A stretch of 64,000 nt of DNA. Source: Heloderma charlesbogerti (taxonomy: Eukaryota; Chordata; Lepidosauria; Squamata; Helodermatidae). The position numbers and the translations under genes were made by a program. The stretch is taken from contig JANEZZ010000464.1 of NCBI GenBank assembly GCA_026122225.1, forward strand, positions 414,501 to 478,500, read 5' to 3'. Each line of letters starts with the position of its first letter. Positions within the stretch are counted from its first letter, which is position 1. A model generated the notes under the pieces. The model saw only the letters and a program-made list of their open reading frames with translations. It made no database searches and was not told where the DNA came from. Positions 9,906-20,880 of the stretch are shown piece by piece.

Positions 9906-10234
9906 TTCTGACTCCGAGTGGTTCAATCAGAGGGACAACAACAAAATGCCTTGTACAAAGCTGAAACAAAAAAAAAAAGGTTAGGGGGAAAACAGGAATA
10001 GATTTTTGTATGAAAGGATTTGTGTGCAAACTCCAGTTCTGCTCCTGTAAACAAATTTTACAGGACCAAGCAGGGGCCGGTCCAGCAGGGACCGAGCATG
10101 GGCTTGGAAGCTACTCGTTCCACAATTCCATGTCTGCCTTCCTGAGCTACCATGTTTGCCACTTGGCTCCATTCAGTTGGTGTACCTTGGGGTTCTAGCA
10201 AAATGTATGACTCTCAACATTGCTAGCACTTGCT
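9906..10234. other. unique sequence
   Basis: Only a poly-A run (9967-9980) stands out. Confidence 0.4.
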
Positions 10235-10460
10235 TGCTTGACAGGCAGGGAGCCAGTGAGGGAGTAGGCTGTGGCATTTCCTGCTCCTCCTTCTCACCTC
10301 TACCATCATCTGGGCCAGAGTGAGAGGCACGTGAACAAGACGGTTGCAATGGTGGAGAGGAGGAGCAACTCCAGGGGGCTGTTGCCAGTGGGTCCCTGCT
10401 GGGGGGTGGGCCCTCGGCAGATGCCCCACCATGCCGACCCCTGATGCTGGCCATGGGGGA
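10235..10460 (-). repeat. dispersed repeat 'CCCACCCCCCAGCAGGG', copy 1
   Basis: Read on the minus strand it gives GGGCATCTGCCGAGGGCCCA, CCCCCCAGCAGGGAC, CAGCCCCCTGGAGTTGCTCC and CTCTCACTCTGGCCCAGA. The same series occurs on the plus strand at 57.55-57.73 kb and at 63.84-64.0 kb. Its class is unknown to me. Confidence 0.65.
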
Positions 10461-10509
10461 AGGGCTGCAGCTGAATAGTAGAATACATACATTGCATACA
10501 GAAGGTCCA

Positions 10510-10765
10510 GGTTTAGGGACGTATGGGGATTTTTATTTTGACTCGAATGTGCACCTCTGAATGCGAATACGAACGCAAGCACATTGTTTTGAGAAAACTT
10601 GCATGCTCCCGGACTTGCATTTCCATTCAAAAAATGGCCATCTTTTTTTAAAGGCATTTTCATCCTTTAGTCTATGGAGAGGATGCGCAATTTGTGTGTG
10701 CACTTTCAAAAACGCAATCCGAAATGGGCGCTTTCCCCGTTCGAACGAACAGAAAAACAGTTCCG
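10510..10765. mobile_element. hAT-like non-autonomous transposon, right end lost
   Basis: It starts TAGGGACGT, close to the TAGGGATGT terminus of the family described at 42.9-43.9 kb. Inside are TTGCATTTCCATTC, GCATTTTCATCCTTTAGTC and ATGCGCAATTTGTG, which recur at 12.3, 26.6 and 50.5 kb. The terminal ACATCCCTA is not present. Confidence 0.6.
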
Positions 10766-11389
10766 AATTGAAAACAGGAGCACAGCAGGCTGAGCTTCAA
10801 GGTGGGACTTGGAGAACATCCACAAGCTCAGCCTCATGATTCTCCCCTCCCTCCCCAAGACTTGGGATAAGGCAGTGATGGAGATACAGCGAAAATTCAG
10901 CCCTGTGCGGTTTGCAATGAAGGAGTGGGAGAGAGCTAAAATTAAAGAGGTGACCTCAAAGCAAAGCCTGAGGAGCCAAAAGCAATCAGTCACAGAGCCG
11001 AAGCGTGGCCTGCTCTTCAGGTAGGCCAGAGAACGGCTCCGACGAAGGTCTCCCCTCCTGTCATTGTACATTTCTCCGGTCTCTGTTGAGCAGGCCGAAT
11101 TAGTATGGGCCTCGCTGTCAGGAGAGATTCACATCTGCTTCTTCTCCATCCGAGATGCTAGTCAACACAGATTAGTCTCACGGCCGAGGAGGTGCAGGCA
11201 ACTGAGAAAAATCCTGGTCCGACCACATCTTCCTGGTTCGACATCCGAAAGGAAGTTGTTTTGCCCGAGGGTAGAAGGAGCACCTGGTGTGGGGCAGCCT
11301 TGGCAGAAGAGGTTAGAGGGATTTTGCCTTTTGAAAAGCCATCCGATTTAGATGATAGACAAGGCTTTTCACAGCCCCAAACCCTCATA
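10766..11389. other. unique sequence
   Basis: No repeat recognised. The frames of 71-121 codons overlap on both strands and show no domain. Confidence 0.4.
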
Positions 11390-11835
11390 AGAGCATAAGA
11401 ACCTAAGAAGATCCTTGCTGGATCAGACCCAGGGTCCATCTAGTCCAGCATTCTGTTCACACAGTGGCCGACCAGCTGCCCACAGGAAACCCACAAGCAG
11501 GACACAAGTGCAACAGCACCCTCCTGCCCATGTTCCCCAGCAACTGATGTACATAGGCTCACTGCCTCTGGTATTGCAGGTAGCACATAGCCATCAGGAT
11601 TAGAAGCCATTGATAGCCTTCTCCTCCAGGAATTGGTCTAACCCCCTTTTAAAGCCATCCAAGTTGGTGGCCGTCACTCCATCTTGTGGTAGCAAAATCC
11701 ATAGTTTAAAGCTGCGCTGTGTGAAGGAGTCTTTCCTCTTATCTGTCCTGAATCTCCCACCAATCAGCTTCATGGGAGGACCCCGTTGGGTCCCAGTATT
11801 TTGAGAGAGGGAGAAAAATCTCTTTGTTTTCAACC
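11390..11835 (-). mobile_element. CR1 LINE 3' fragment
   Basis: From AAGAGCATAAGAACCTAAGA through GGATCAGACCCAGGGTCCAT, CCAGCATTCTGTTCACACAG and TTTTAAAGCCATCC to GAGAGAGGGAGAAAAATC this is the CR1 3' region on the minus strand. The coding end and 3' UTR are present without the catalytic RT motifs. It is the uninterrupted reference for the split copy at 57.89-60.2 kb: here AGCAAAATCCATAGTTTAA runs straight through. Confidence 0.85.
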
Positions 11836-11875
11836 TGCAGAGAAATTGCCATAATTGCTCTTGTTCTTGTTCATT

Positions 11876-11972
11876 TGCACTTCAATCCTATGCATGTCTG
11901 CTCTGAAGTGAGTCCTGTTAGGTTCACTGGGGTTTAGTCCCAGGTCAATGGGTATAAGATTGCAGCACTTTA
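11876..11972. repeat. TACTCAGAAG-type dispersed repeat
   Basis: CAATCCTATGCATGTCTGCTC, TTCACTGGGGTTTAGTCCC and ATAAGATTGCAGC mark this as a copy of the family at 338-394. Confidence 0.5.
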
Positions 11973-12107
11973 CAAAGAAGGAGACAAAGACAGATCTCTG
12001 CCCCGAGGGGTTTACAATCTAAAAATAGACACAAAGTAGATAAAAGAGAAGGGAAGGAAAAATGGAGGCAGTGGGGAAGATATGCAGTTGTTTCAGAAGT
12101 GGATGTG

Positions 12108-12600
12108 CAGTGCACGTGTCTACTCAGAAGCAAGCCCCATGGAACTTATGCCCTAGTAGAGATGTATGGATTTTATAAGATCTCTTTTGTCTGCATTTTG
12201 TGACTTGTCAGGTGCCTTTTATTCTGTCATCCACTCACTGATGGAATTGGATTTTTCCCCATTTCCCAAATTTGCACAAATTCTCATCTGTGCAAATCCT
12301 CCACCAAATGTGCAAATCCCCCCATGTGCATTTTCATGCTTTAGCCTACGGGGGAAATGCACATTTTCAGCTGGTGTTTTTATAGATAGACAGACACATA
12401 CATTTTTCTATGATTAAATTTGCATAACCTTTCCGAAAGTAAAAAAACAAAACACCAGTCCCAATCCGTGCAGCTTGGGAAATGCTGGTCTGCCGTGGAA
12501 TCCACGGATCGGATTAATAGAAATCTGAACTCGTTTGATTTCATTTCAGATTTCTCCAACATCCCTATTCCCAGTGGTATGTATAGGATTGCAGCTTGAA
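12108..12600. repeat. TACTCAGAAG-type repeat split by a hAT-like element
   Basis: TGTCTACTCAGAAGCAAGCC at 12.12 kb and CCCAGTGGTATGTATAGGAT at 12.57 kb are the two halves of one old repeat. The 411-bp transposon at 12157-12567 separates them. Confidence 0.5.
12157..12567 (+). mobile_element. hAT-like non-autonomous transposon (subfamily A)
   Basis: The termini are TAGAGATGT and ACATCCCTA, inverted and nearly complementary. Internally it matches 26418-26849 along its length: ATGGATTTT, TGTGCAAAT repeats, GTGCATTTTCATGCTTTAGC, a poly-T or TATA stretch, and AGATTTCTCC just inside the right end. It is 411 bp with no coding capacity. The 8-bp flanks agree at only four positions, so the target duplication is not clear here. 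Confidence 0.75.
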
Positions 12601-12639
12601 GCTTAGTTATAGTGTAGTAGTATTGTGGCTGCTAGATGG

Positions 12640-12830
12640 AATACAGGTGGGTACGGATGGGGGAGAATTCCACCATGGACACCAATGAGGCCGGATTCCA
12701 AGAATCCAGCCCCATTGGAGCCCGTGGTGGAACAGAGCACTCACCTCCGCCTCCCCCCGGAATCCGTCCGGGTCAGATCCATCTCTGTGTCGATCCTGCA
12801 TCTGCCCATCCCCACAGGTGGGTGAGAAAT
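12640..12830. repeat. GC-rich foldback with 31-nt hairpin arms
   Basis: TTCCACCATGGACACCAATG...GGATTC (12668-12698) pairs with GAATCC...CCATTGG...GTGGTGGAA (12702-12732) around a CAA loop, with five or six mismatches in 31. Less regular complementarity continues outward (GGATGGGGGAG against CTCCGCCTCCCCCC). I regard it as a foldback DNA element. Confidence 0.65.
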
Positions 12831-13080
12831 TTGTCCAATCTACATTTTAATGGAAATTTACAGAAGTCATACCTGCCTAACTAATATGTGAACAGAAATA
12901 AGGTTGACCACAACAAATTGTGCAATTTGCAAAATGGTGCAGTTGTGCTCTGAGCAGAATCAGGCCAAGCTGAACTTAAGGTAGGGAAAAATGAGAAATG
13001 GAAAGGAATTGGAACTGGCAGATTTACCCATTCCCACTAAGGAGCTGTTCCAAAAGCTGCACAAGGGGAAAAAACACCAA

Positions 13081-13145
13081 TATTTATTTATTTTATTAAA
13101 TATATATCCTGCCTTTCTAACAGAAATAAAGCACAAGGGAGCTTT
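13081..13145 (-). mobile_element. LINE (L2-like) tail fragment
   Basis: TATTTATTTATTTTATTAAA, then ATATATCCTGCCTTTCTAAC, is the reversed tail of L2-type elements. Confidence 0.45.
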
Positions 13146-13166
13146 CATTGATAGCTTTCATTGATT

Positions 13167-13350
13167 GGGGAGGGGCCGTAAGTCAGTGGTAGAGCACATC
13201 CTTTGCATGGTCCCGTCCCGGGTTTGAATCCAGGTAGAGCTGGAAAAACCCTGGGGAGCTGTTGCCGCCAGTCAGTGTCGACAATACTGGGCTAGATGGG
13301 CCACGGCTGTGATTCAGTATAAGGCAGTGTCCTAGATTCCTATGGTGGGG
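13167..13350 (+). mobile_element. tRNA-Ala-derived SINE
   Basis: Near full length: GTAAGTCAGTGGTAGAGCAC (A box), TTTGCATGG, GGGTTTGAATCC (B box), GACAATACTGGGCTAGATGG and ending CAGTATAAGGCAGTGTCC. Same family as 32276-32452. Confidence 0.8.
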
Positions 13351-13499
13351 GGCAATTTTAAAAAGGAAGTGTAAATATTAATTGGTGGGACCGTTGTTTA
13401 CTTTTGTTAGTGGGAAGAACCAGAATAGGCTTTGGCGCTAGGAGTTCGAGCTGGGATGTTTCCAATTTGAATCTCACCCCACTAGCACCCTGCTTTTTA

Positions 13500-13788
13500 G
13501 TTGACTTTAGGGAAGTGTCCAGTTCTGGGCACCACATTTTAAGAAGGATGTAGACAGGAGCACTGAACCTCTTTCAGCCCAAGGGTTGAAATGATGAAAT
13601 TCCATTTCAAAGAAGCTCTCAGGGGCTACGTTCTTGGGGGCCTGAAGGCAAAGGGTGCCTTCAAGAAGAAGCTGGACAGCTACCTGCTAAGGCTCCTCTC
13701 TAGCTTTGGATTTCCTGCATAGAACCGGAAGCTGGACTAGATGGCCTCCAAAGACCATAATTCAATAATACTGCTATTCTCCCAGCCT
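13500..13788 (+). mobile_element. CR1 LINE 3' end, plus strand
   Basis: CAGTTCTGGGCACCACATTT, AGAAGCTGGACAGCTACCTG and GGACTAGATGGCCTCC are CR1 3' landmarks in sense orientation. The end is worn. Confidence 0.7.
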
Positions 13789-14179
13789 GATGCTAGACCA
13801 GGATTGTTAGAAGGGTTATTGAGATAAATGCATATATAATTCTTTGAATGCTTGAAATGAGCGAAATAAGTGCTAAGTATTATTAATCAGCAAAAGTGTG
13901 TGTATGTGTGTGTAGTCTTAAAAATACCTGTTACTTCTAACAATGAGTAATTGGTTATATTTTAGTTAAATTGTACATTTAATGAAACTTTTTCATTGAT
14001 TTATTTGTAATATTTATATACTGCTAAATATAATAAAATCCCCAAGTGGTTCACATATAAATATTAGAATCACATTCAAAATAGATTATTAAAAATGCAA
14101 CATTAAAAATGCAACATTTTATCTCACATTTCCCCCCCCCTCTTCTAAATACTGCTTTTCTTCCACAGAGATTATAGTG
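13789..14179. other. AT-rich sequence with an L2-like reversed tail
   Basis: ATTTATTTGTAATATTTATATACTG at about 13996 and a 'GTGGTTCACATATAAA' phrase look like an L2 tail on the minus strand. A small (GT)n lies at 13897-13912. Confidence 0.4.
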
Positions 14180-14330
14180 TTGGTATTGTTGTCCTCTTGA
14201 CTTTATCCTCACAACAACCCTGTGAGGTAGGTTAGACAGAGAGTTACTGATTGGCCCAATGCCGCCCACTAAGCTTTGTGCAGATTTGAACCCACAGATC
14301 TTAGGTCTAAGCTTAACCATCTTCCCACAC
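14180..14330 (-). mobile_element. MIR-like tRNA SINE, degenerate
   Basis: CCTCACAACAACCCTGTGAG, then GTAGGTTAGACAGAGAG, GATTGGCCCAATGCC and TTTGAACCCACAGATC give the core and B box of the MIR-like SINE in reverse. The A-box end is poor. Confidence 0.65.
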
Positions 14331-15889
14331 ACGTTCTCAAAAAAGTACCTATGCCTGTTGCATTAGTGGCGAATAAGTCCCAATGAACTTCTGAATTAAT
14401 ATGCATAATATTGCAATGCATATTGCTGTCTTGGTAATTTCAGTTTAATCAACTCTGAGCTGGCCCCCTTCTTAAATTTCTGATTCACTTTTTGCCCCTG
14501 CTTTCAGTCCTGAGAAATTAAAAGGACAGCTTCCTCCTCAACAATCCGTTGGACCTCTCTGTGTGAACAGGGCTCACTTCCTGTGTCCCACTGTGTCCCA
14601 AAGTTCTTCAGCCAAATTTGGGCCCTCAAATTGCCCTCTTCCTTCAGCCCAGCAGCCATGGCTGAATTAAGTTGTTGGCTGGTGATTTGGATAGCAACTG
14701 GAGGGAAAGGAAGATAAGCACGTCACTGGCTGAATTCTTTCAGGGACCTTTTCCTCTTCTGTGGCCCAAAATAATTATTCCCTGGGATTGTGTCCAAATC
14801 TTTCCAGCTGCAACACTGCCATGCCAGAATTCACTGCTAAGAAACCTTGGTACCTGCGCACTCCTGAAGATGAATTGAGATCCGGTGGTGGTGGTGGAGG
14901 AGGAAGAGGCAGAAGAGGACAAGTCATAAAACGGACTGTGAAAACATACTGAAACAGGGCCAGGTGTCTTAGATCTTCAAGCCAAAGCAAAAATTAAAAT
15001 AAAATTGAGTAGGGTGGGACCTGGGGTAAAAATAAGAAGAACAGAGCGCCACACATGAGCCAAGGGGATACATAGGTCAGGGGTGCTGAATCTCTTTGAG
15101 TCTGAGGTGTGCCATGTGCTGGGTTCTCGCAGACTCCCCAGCGTGGCCGGTGGAGGTCCGGAGAGCAGCATGCAACCTGGACCACAGTGAATTCACCCAT
15201 CCCTGCCTCCAACTCTATAGGTCTATGAACTCAGCAAGAGCTAGGCCTCACGTACACAACCCGAAACCTGCAAAAGAATCCAGTGTGCGCGCGTGTGGAA
15301 TCACATGCAGGCCAGCTGAGTTTTGCAGACAACCTCCGACTCAGGACAAGAGCACAGAGCTTCCGTGGGTCACTTCAGGGGCAGATTTTGCCGCTGGGGT
15401 ATTGTTCTCCTTCTCGGATTTCACAGCGACAAATGACTGCTGTGTCGGGAAATGTGGCGCGGCCCAAAGGATGACCGCATGGTGTTTACTCCTTTGGGCA
15501 CGCTCCGGCAAGCCCCAAATAAGAGGAAGCGAATGACAAATAACTTCCTGCAACAAACAAGGGTAAAGAGGTGACAGTGAACCCAACCCTAGGATAAATG
15601 GGAGAGAGAGAGAAATAGTGGAGTTACAAATAGGGCTGCTAGAGGAATTCAGTCTTTGCGAATTCCGATGTGAACTAACCTAATCAACAACTCCCATACT
15701 AGTAAGCAGATTGGAAAGTAATTATCCTTTGGACTTTGCCCTTCTCTAGATTTTGTGATGCAGTAAGGAATATGAGTAGAAGCAAACAAGCTTGTTGAAC
15801 TTCTCCAAATTCCACCTCGAAGCTCATTCCGTCTCATGTCCATCTCAGATTGAGAGTTTCATTTTGCCTTTTCGCATGGAAATTCATGT
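14331..15889. other. unique sequence with a GGT/GAG-rich run
   Basis: The simple repeat at 14884-14918 accounts for the Gly-rich and Ser-rich peptides. A 146-codon plus-strand frame at 15096-15536 is Cys-rich but has no recognised domain and a competing frame on the other strand, so I leave it uncalled. Confidence 0.35.
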
Positions 15890-16270
15890 CTCCTCCCATA
15901 TATACCTGCCCAGACCTTAAGGTCCTCTTCAGTGGTCTTTCCCTGGGAGGGCCTTTTCTGTTGTGGCACCCCGGTTGTGGAATTAGCTCCCCAGACAGGC
16001 TCGCCTTGAGCCTACATTGTGGTCCTTTCCACACCAGGTGAAGACCTTCTTATTTTCCTAAACATTTTAGTCTTTCAGTTTCTGTTATTTTTAAATCTGT
16101 TACTGTATATTTTAAATCGCTGCACTGCGGCTAGGATTGATTTGGGTTTTTATTTTTTTTAAACAGTAGTTATAACACTTTTGTAATGTATTTTATCATG
16201 TTATATTTTACAGTTTTAATTGTTGTGAACGCCCAGGAAGCTTCCGTTATTGGGCAGTACAGAAAAGGGT
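15890..16270 (+). mobile_element. L2-clade LINE 3' end, plus strand
   Basis: GGAGGGCCTTTTCTGTTGTG, then GGCACCCCGGTTGTGGAA and CTCCCCAGACAGGC, corresponds to the coding end of L2 (AFSVVAP.LWN-type peptide, worn). It is followed by a T-rich 3' UTR and GAACGCCCAGGAAGCTTCCG, TTATTGGGCAGTACAGAAAA. A different subfamily from 58.19 kb. Confidence 0.7.
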
Positions 16271-17848
16271 GCAATTTGCATTAATGTCACTTTAAGAAAG
16301 AAAAAAAACCCGAGAAAAGTTCCCAGATACCAGGGAAGAGCCCCCAGCTCAGCTCACAAATGCAAGGTGAGCTAGAGCTTTGGGGAAATCCTGCGGGCTT
16401 AACAAGGGCCGGATTTCCCCACAACAGCCATCTCTAGCAAGGAATCCTAACTTTAAGAAAGATACCATGGCGCCTTGGTTTCCACTTATTTCCTGTGTCG
16501 AAGCCCTTCAAACTTTTGATCAAATTCCAACCGGGTACAGTTGCCTATATTTTTTTTCTGGCTAATACACACAAAATAACACACACTCCTTTTATATGCT
16601 GGATATATTGTATTTTTATCCTTTCATTAGTTATTGAGCTCCTGCATAGGCTGTTTTACTGTCGATGTTGCATAAGCACATCCGTTATAGAAGAAGAGTT
16701 ATAATGAGTGAATCCTTTGTTTCTTTAGTGATCTTGATTTATTATCATGTATGTTGTTCTTCTTTTTGTTGCCTTTATTTTGGTAACTTTATTTCAAAAC
16801 ACAATAAAATTTCATGATACAAAAAGAAAAGAAAAGAAGGAAAGGCAGATATGACAAGCAGGATGTCGCGTTCTTCCCAAATCTCGTCAGTTCCATTATT
16901 ATGGACAAATAAGGGCCTTTAATTCCCAGGGTTGAAAAGAGATGCTTCGTAAGAAGGACCAAAAAAAGAAAGCCATCTCCCAGTTTAGCTGAGTAAACAA
17001 CCTGAACCTTTGAAATCTCTCCCAGTGCTTTCTAAACGCGGGCCAGATTCAATATTTACCCAGGAGTCTGGAAAAAGCCCAGCAGGGGCCGGTCTCTTTG
17101 ACCCCGTGGGTACGAAATTTGCAGGTCGCAGCCTTCCAGCAAAAGAGACCTTTGCATTCCCTCCAGTCTCAACACTATGTTTACTGCTTTTTTGCTATGA
17201 TAACAAATGAATCAACGGAAGGAGGAACAGACCTTGCTGAGACCCTCGGAAAACAGAAAGAGCATCAAGGGTCTCGGAGACAAACTCCGGATGTTGAGGA
17301 GTTCCAGAAAAACCAAGCCGGTTCCTTTGTTCTTAATGCTGCTCCTTGTGGGTCATCAAGTGTGCTTGTTTTCTTCTCCTGGATGGGGACAGGAAAAATT
17401 TGGGGGCGCTACAGGGCCAGTTTCCTGCATTGGTGCCTTCCGATTTGTTACTTGGTGGTGTACTTGGGGAAAGTGTCTTTCCGTGCCTGGATGGGAGGGC
17501 GGCCGCTTTTGAATTGCTGAAAAAAGGAGAAATGCATCACCAAAAAAAGAAGAGGATAGAAGAGGGCGACGATTTGCATAAAATGCACACATGTTAATGT
17601 AAATGCAAATTTAGAGAGAATTATAATTAAAATAGGAATACAGTAAATCTCACCTTAGTGAGGAAGACAGAAATCCCCAACGATGCTGAAACCAGACAAT
17701 ATTTGAGTGCCCTAAACTGTAACACTTTGTTCTGCCAGGGAATCAGTACTGAGAACCCTGTAAATTCCAAACTCTACTCTTGACCAGCCAGATTTTGCTT
17801 GGGCTTCACCCAATAAAGTACCAGTGTCCATCCTTGGTCTGCTCCTGA
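16271..17848. other. unique sequence
   Basis: An (AAAAG)n stretch lies at 16819-16840. Overlapping frames of 140 and 101 codons at 17.1-17.5 kb share the same DNA and have no domain. Otherwise nothing recognised. Confidence 0.35.
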
Positions 17849-18250
17849 TAGGGATATCGGAGGAATCCGTCCGGGGAGGTGGAGTTTGCTGAGCTTTCAT
17901 CAGCTCAGCCCCCCAGAATCCAGCTTGCTTCCCCATGAGCTGACCTGACTCAATCTGTATCAAGTCAGGCCAGCATGTGGCTTTTCCGGGAGTTCCCCCC
18001 CTCATAAATAGAAAGTCGCACAAATTCCTGCAGTTATTTGTGCAACTTAAGCAAATCCTGGCTGTAATTTGCACAAATTACGCAAACTGGGGTGGCAATT
18101 TGCAAAATTTTCTATTTATGAGGGAGGAAACCTCCCCCCAGGAGTTCCTGGATTTACGGGGGAAAAATGCGGCTCAGCTCAGGAATGCAAGCTGAACTGG
18201 GTGGGCAGCAGGGATTCATTGGGCCCATAAAAGGGATGGGTTTTCAAACG
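17849..18250. mobile_element. hAT-like foldback element
   Basis: It begins TAGGGATATCGGAGGAATCC, the inverse of the GGATTCCTCTGACATCCCTA end at 43.88 kb. An internal palindrome is clear: CCCTCATAAATAGAAA near 18000 and TTTCTATTTATGAGGG near 18110, enclosing TTTGTGCAAC and TTTGCACAAATT phrases. The right terminus is not identified. Confidence 0.55.
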
Positions 18251-18704
18251 ACAGACATCCCTTGCTCTTAATCTTCAGTTTCTGTCCTGACTGCCTTAGC
18301 GCCACCCCCAATCACACCCAGTAGGCCAGGTTGTATGTGTTTTTAAAAAGATCCAATGCTGGCGACCCCGTTGTGAAAATCAAAATTGGGTTCAAATCCT
18401 GCTGTTTCGGAGGCCATCTCTTCATCCTCAAGCCTGCGAACATCTCTTTGTCAATCGCTCTGCAATTGGTGGCAATGAAGACTTACTCAACAGGAAGCGT
18501 TTGGATCTTGGCAAGGCTGCAGGTTATTGGAGCAAGTCTTTTCAGCACCGGGCCTTAAGAATGTAAACCAGTGCCTCAGCTGATGGATAATCTGCTGCAA
18601 AATATGCGAAGAATTGCTGTTAATGCTGGACCTGCACATGACATGGAGCCAACTAAACGTCACAGCTCAAGGGGCCCAGCTTGTGGGGCAGACAAACTGC
18701 TTGG
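18251..18704. other. unique sequence
   Basis: No repeat family recognised. Confidence 0.35.
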
Positions 18705-18746
18705 AAATGGCCACATGTCCTCCTTTACAGAGGGGAATTCTCTATT
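18705..18746 (+). repeat. octamer-family repeat, short piece interrupted by L2
   Basis: CCACATGTCCTCCTTTACAG, AGGGGAATTCTCTATTTGAA matches the 'TACTTTACAGAGGACAGCCC...TTTGAAG' block at 23.83 and 49.0 kb. The reversed L2 tail begins directly after TTTGAA. Confidence 0.5.
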
Positions 18747-18960
18747 TGAATATTTATTTATTCATTCGTTCGTTCGTTCGTTTTGTTTCGTTTCATTTCT
18801 ATATCGCCCAATAGCTGAAGCTCTCTGGGCGGTTCACAAAAATTAAAACCAAAAAGCACACAGTAAAACAATATAAAATATTTAAAAAGTTTAAACCACA
18901 ATATAACAGTACAACAAAACAATACACTATAGAAATATAGTGACTCTGGCCTGTCAGTTC
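18747..18960 (-). mobile_element. L2-clade LINE 3' tail, minus strand
   Basis: TATTTATTTATTCATTCGTT microsatellite (with CGTT units), TCATTTCTATATCGCCCAAT and AGCTGAAGCTCTCTGGGCGG: the reverse of the tail at 8.33 kb, then an A-rich 3' UTR. Confidence 0.75.
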
Positions 18961-18983
18961 AGTCTGCTGTGGCAACACTTCTT

Positions 18984-19222
18984 ATTTATTTATAACTTTA
19001 TTGAATTTATTGCTTACATTTATATCCCCCTTTTCCTCCAAGGAGGCCAAGGCGACGTACAGGATCCTCCTTCTTCTCCTCACAACAACCCTCTGAGGTA
19101 GGTGAGGCTGAGAGGCAGCCACTGGCCCCAAGTCACCCATTGAGCTTCATGGCCAAGCGGGGACTTGAACCTGGGTCCCCTGAGTCCCAGTCCAACACTC
19201 TAACCACTACACCGCACTGTCT
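18984..19222 (-). mobile_element. MIR-like tRNA SINE with L2-like tail
   Basis: Read on the minus strand: tRNA head with A box (GTAGTGGTTAGAGTGTTGG), B box (GGTTCAAGTCC), the MIR-type core (GGTGACTTGGGGCCAGTGGC, CCTACCTCAGAGGGTTGTTG) and a tail GCCTTGGCCTCCTTGGAGG...GGGGATATAAATG. Near full length. Confidence 0.8.
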
Positions 19223-20060
19223 CTCTTCTGATTTCTTTCTTATGGTTTTTTAGCTTTAAACCAGAATTGGACAGGACAGCCTTCCAAAGAGAGGACAGTC
19301 CTCTGTAAAAGAGCACACCGGGCCACCCTAAGAATAGCTCAGACACGATGAACTTTGGGGAAGTGAGAGCTCAGGCATCACAGAAACTCTCAGCGCCTGG
19401 AGTGGCCTTGGCTGAGCTGAGGGCTCTTTCCTCCCTCTCCATCCTACCCGCCTGACATGGCCGTGACCTGGCCAAGATGAAAATAGAATGAGCGGCTTCT
19501 TCCTTCCCCATCAAGGCCGGGCCACGTGGGCTGCGAGAGTGCAGGAGCAGGTAGCATCATGGAAACCGCATGATGAAAGAGGCCCCCAGGGCACGGGGCA
19601 CCCACCCAGAGTGGCATCTCAACCCCGAAATGTGTGTCTTGTGTAAACAAAAGGCTGGCACGGGGCTCAGGTGAATCTCAGTCACATAGCCAAGTTTCCC
19701 TCGAGCGTCAAACCATCCAGCAACTCGGAGTCAAGGCTTCCGGGCTTCTGAGGCTCGGTTTCTTGGGGTATTCAAGGCCAAGGTTTCAGGTTTGGGCAGG
19801 GCGTTCTCTGTCCGTTCCCCACCCACCCCTCCTTCTTTGTTATTTGAAACCAAAATGTGTGTGGACGGCTGACTTTCATGAGGCCACAGTGAGGGAGCTG
19901 CAACGTTGCCTATTACGAACCTCAACCCAGGTCGTCAACAAATGGGTTCTGGGCTCTGTTCTGGCAGGCTGTACAGAGGGAAATGGGAGGGGAAGCAGGG
20001 CCATTCCACCCACCCTGCTGAAAGACTACTTAATTTTTTCCTCTTCCCTTCCATCCCTTT
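19223..20060. other. unique sequence with a short octamer-family-like piece
   Basis: GGACAGGACAGCC...GAGGACAGTCCTCTG at 19.27-19.31 kb may belong to the dispersed family at 23.8 kb. The rest is unique. A 152-codon frame at 19634-20092 has no domain I recognise. Confidence 0.35.
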
Positions 20061-20180
20061 TTCCTCGCATGTCGTGTCTTTTTAGATTGTAAGCTTGCGG
20101 GGAGAGGCTGTCTTTTTGCTGATTGATTGTACGCTGTTCTGAGAGCCTTTTTTGGCTGAGCAGCAGGATAAAAATACATC
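20061..20180 (+). repeat. LINE-like 3' end 'TTTAGATTGTAAGC' type
   Basis: GTGTCTTTTTAGATTGTAAG, CTTGCGGGGAGAGGCTGTC and GGATAAAAATACATC. A second copy is at 24.87-24.98 kb. The layout (UTR, then -ATAAAAATA-) suggests a LINE or SINE 3' end of the L2/CR1 group. Confidence 0.5.
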
Positions 20181-20880
20181 TTTTAAAGGCACAGGAACTA
20201 GCCAGATGACAACCTTAGCTGGGTGGCCAGAACTGTCCCCCAATCCCTTTTTCAGTCCCTGCTACCTGCATTTTTAGCAAATACCAAGTCGTCAGAGTTT
20301 CCCCGTTTCCCTTGGCAAAGCCTGGAGCACAGCTATGGAACAAGTCTGGCAAGAAGCTAAAAATAGAGTACCTTTGGACAGACAACCATGATTTTTCCAA
20401 ACTTCCCCTGAATGGGGCATTTTCTATGTCTCAATACAGGATTCAAGGCAATCCAAATTGGGAAGAAAGATTAATGCTTAATGGTTCTGTTAAAACTGAC
20501 ATGACAGTGTCTCCAGAAATAGAGGAGCCCATTGATGTGCGAGGTTGACATCTCTCTCTGACCATTCTTTTAAAGAGACCCCAATTGTCAGGGATGCCCT
20601 TGAGGGCCGCCTCTTCCCCTAGTTTGCAAGATTCTGCTTTGGTTGACACACACAGAATTCTGATTACTTTGGCACAGAATTTCAACTGTTCCCACATTCG
20701 AGTGGTGAGTGCCGATAGAAACAGAGTCAAAATGGGGCCACTCAAAAACAAGGGGGAAGTTTCAGCATGCATGGGGGAACCTCAAGATTTGAGGAAGGAC
20801 GTAATATTGTTTAAAAGATAAACAACTTAAAGGAGCAACACCCACCACCAAAAAACCCTGTCCAATGAGGACTGAGCACG
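20181..20880. other. unique sequence
   Basis: No repeat or domain recognised. Frames on both strands at 20.44-20.82 kb overlap. Confidence 0.35.
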
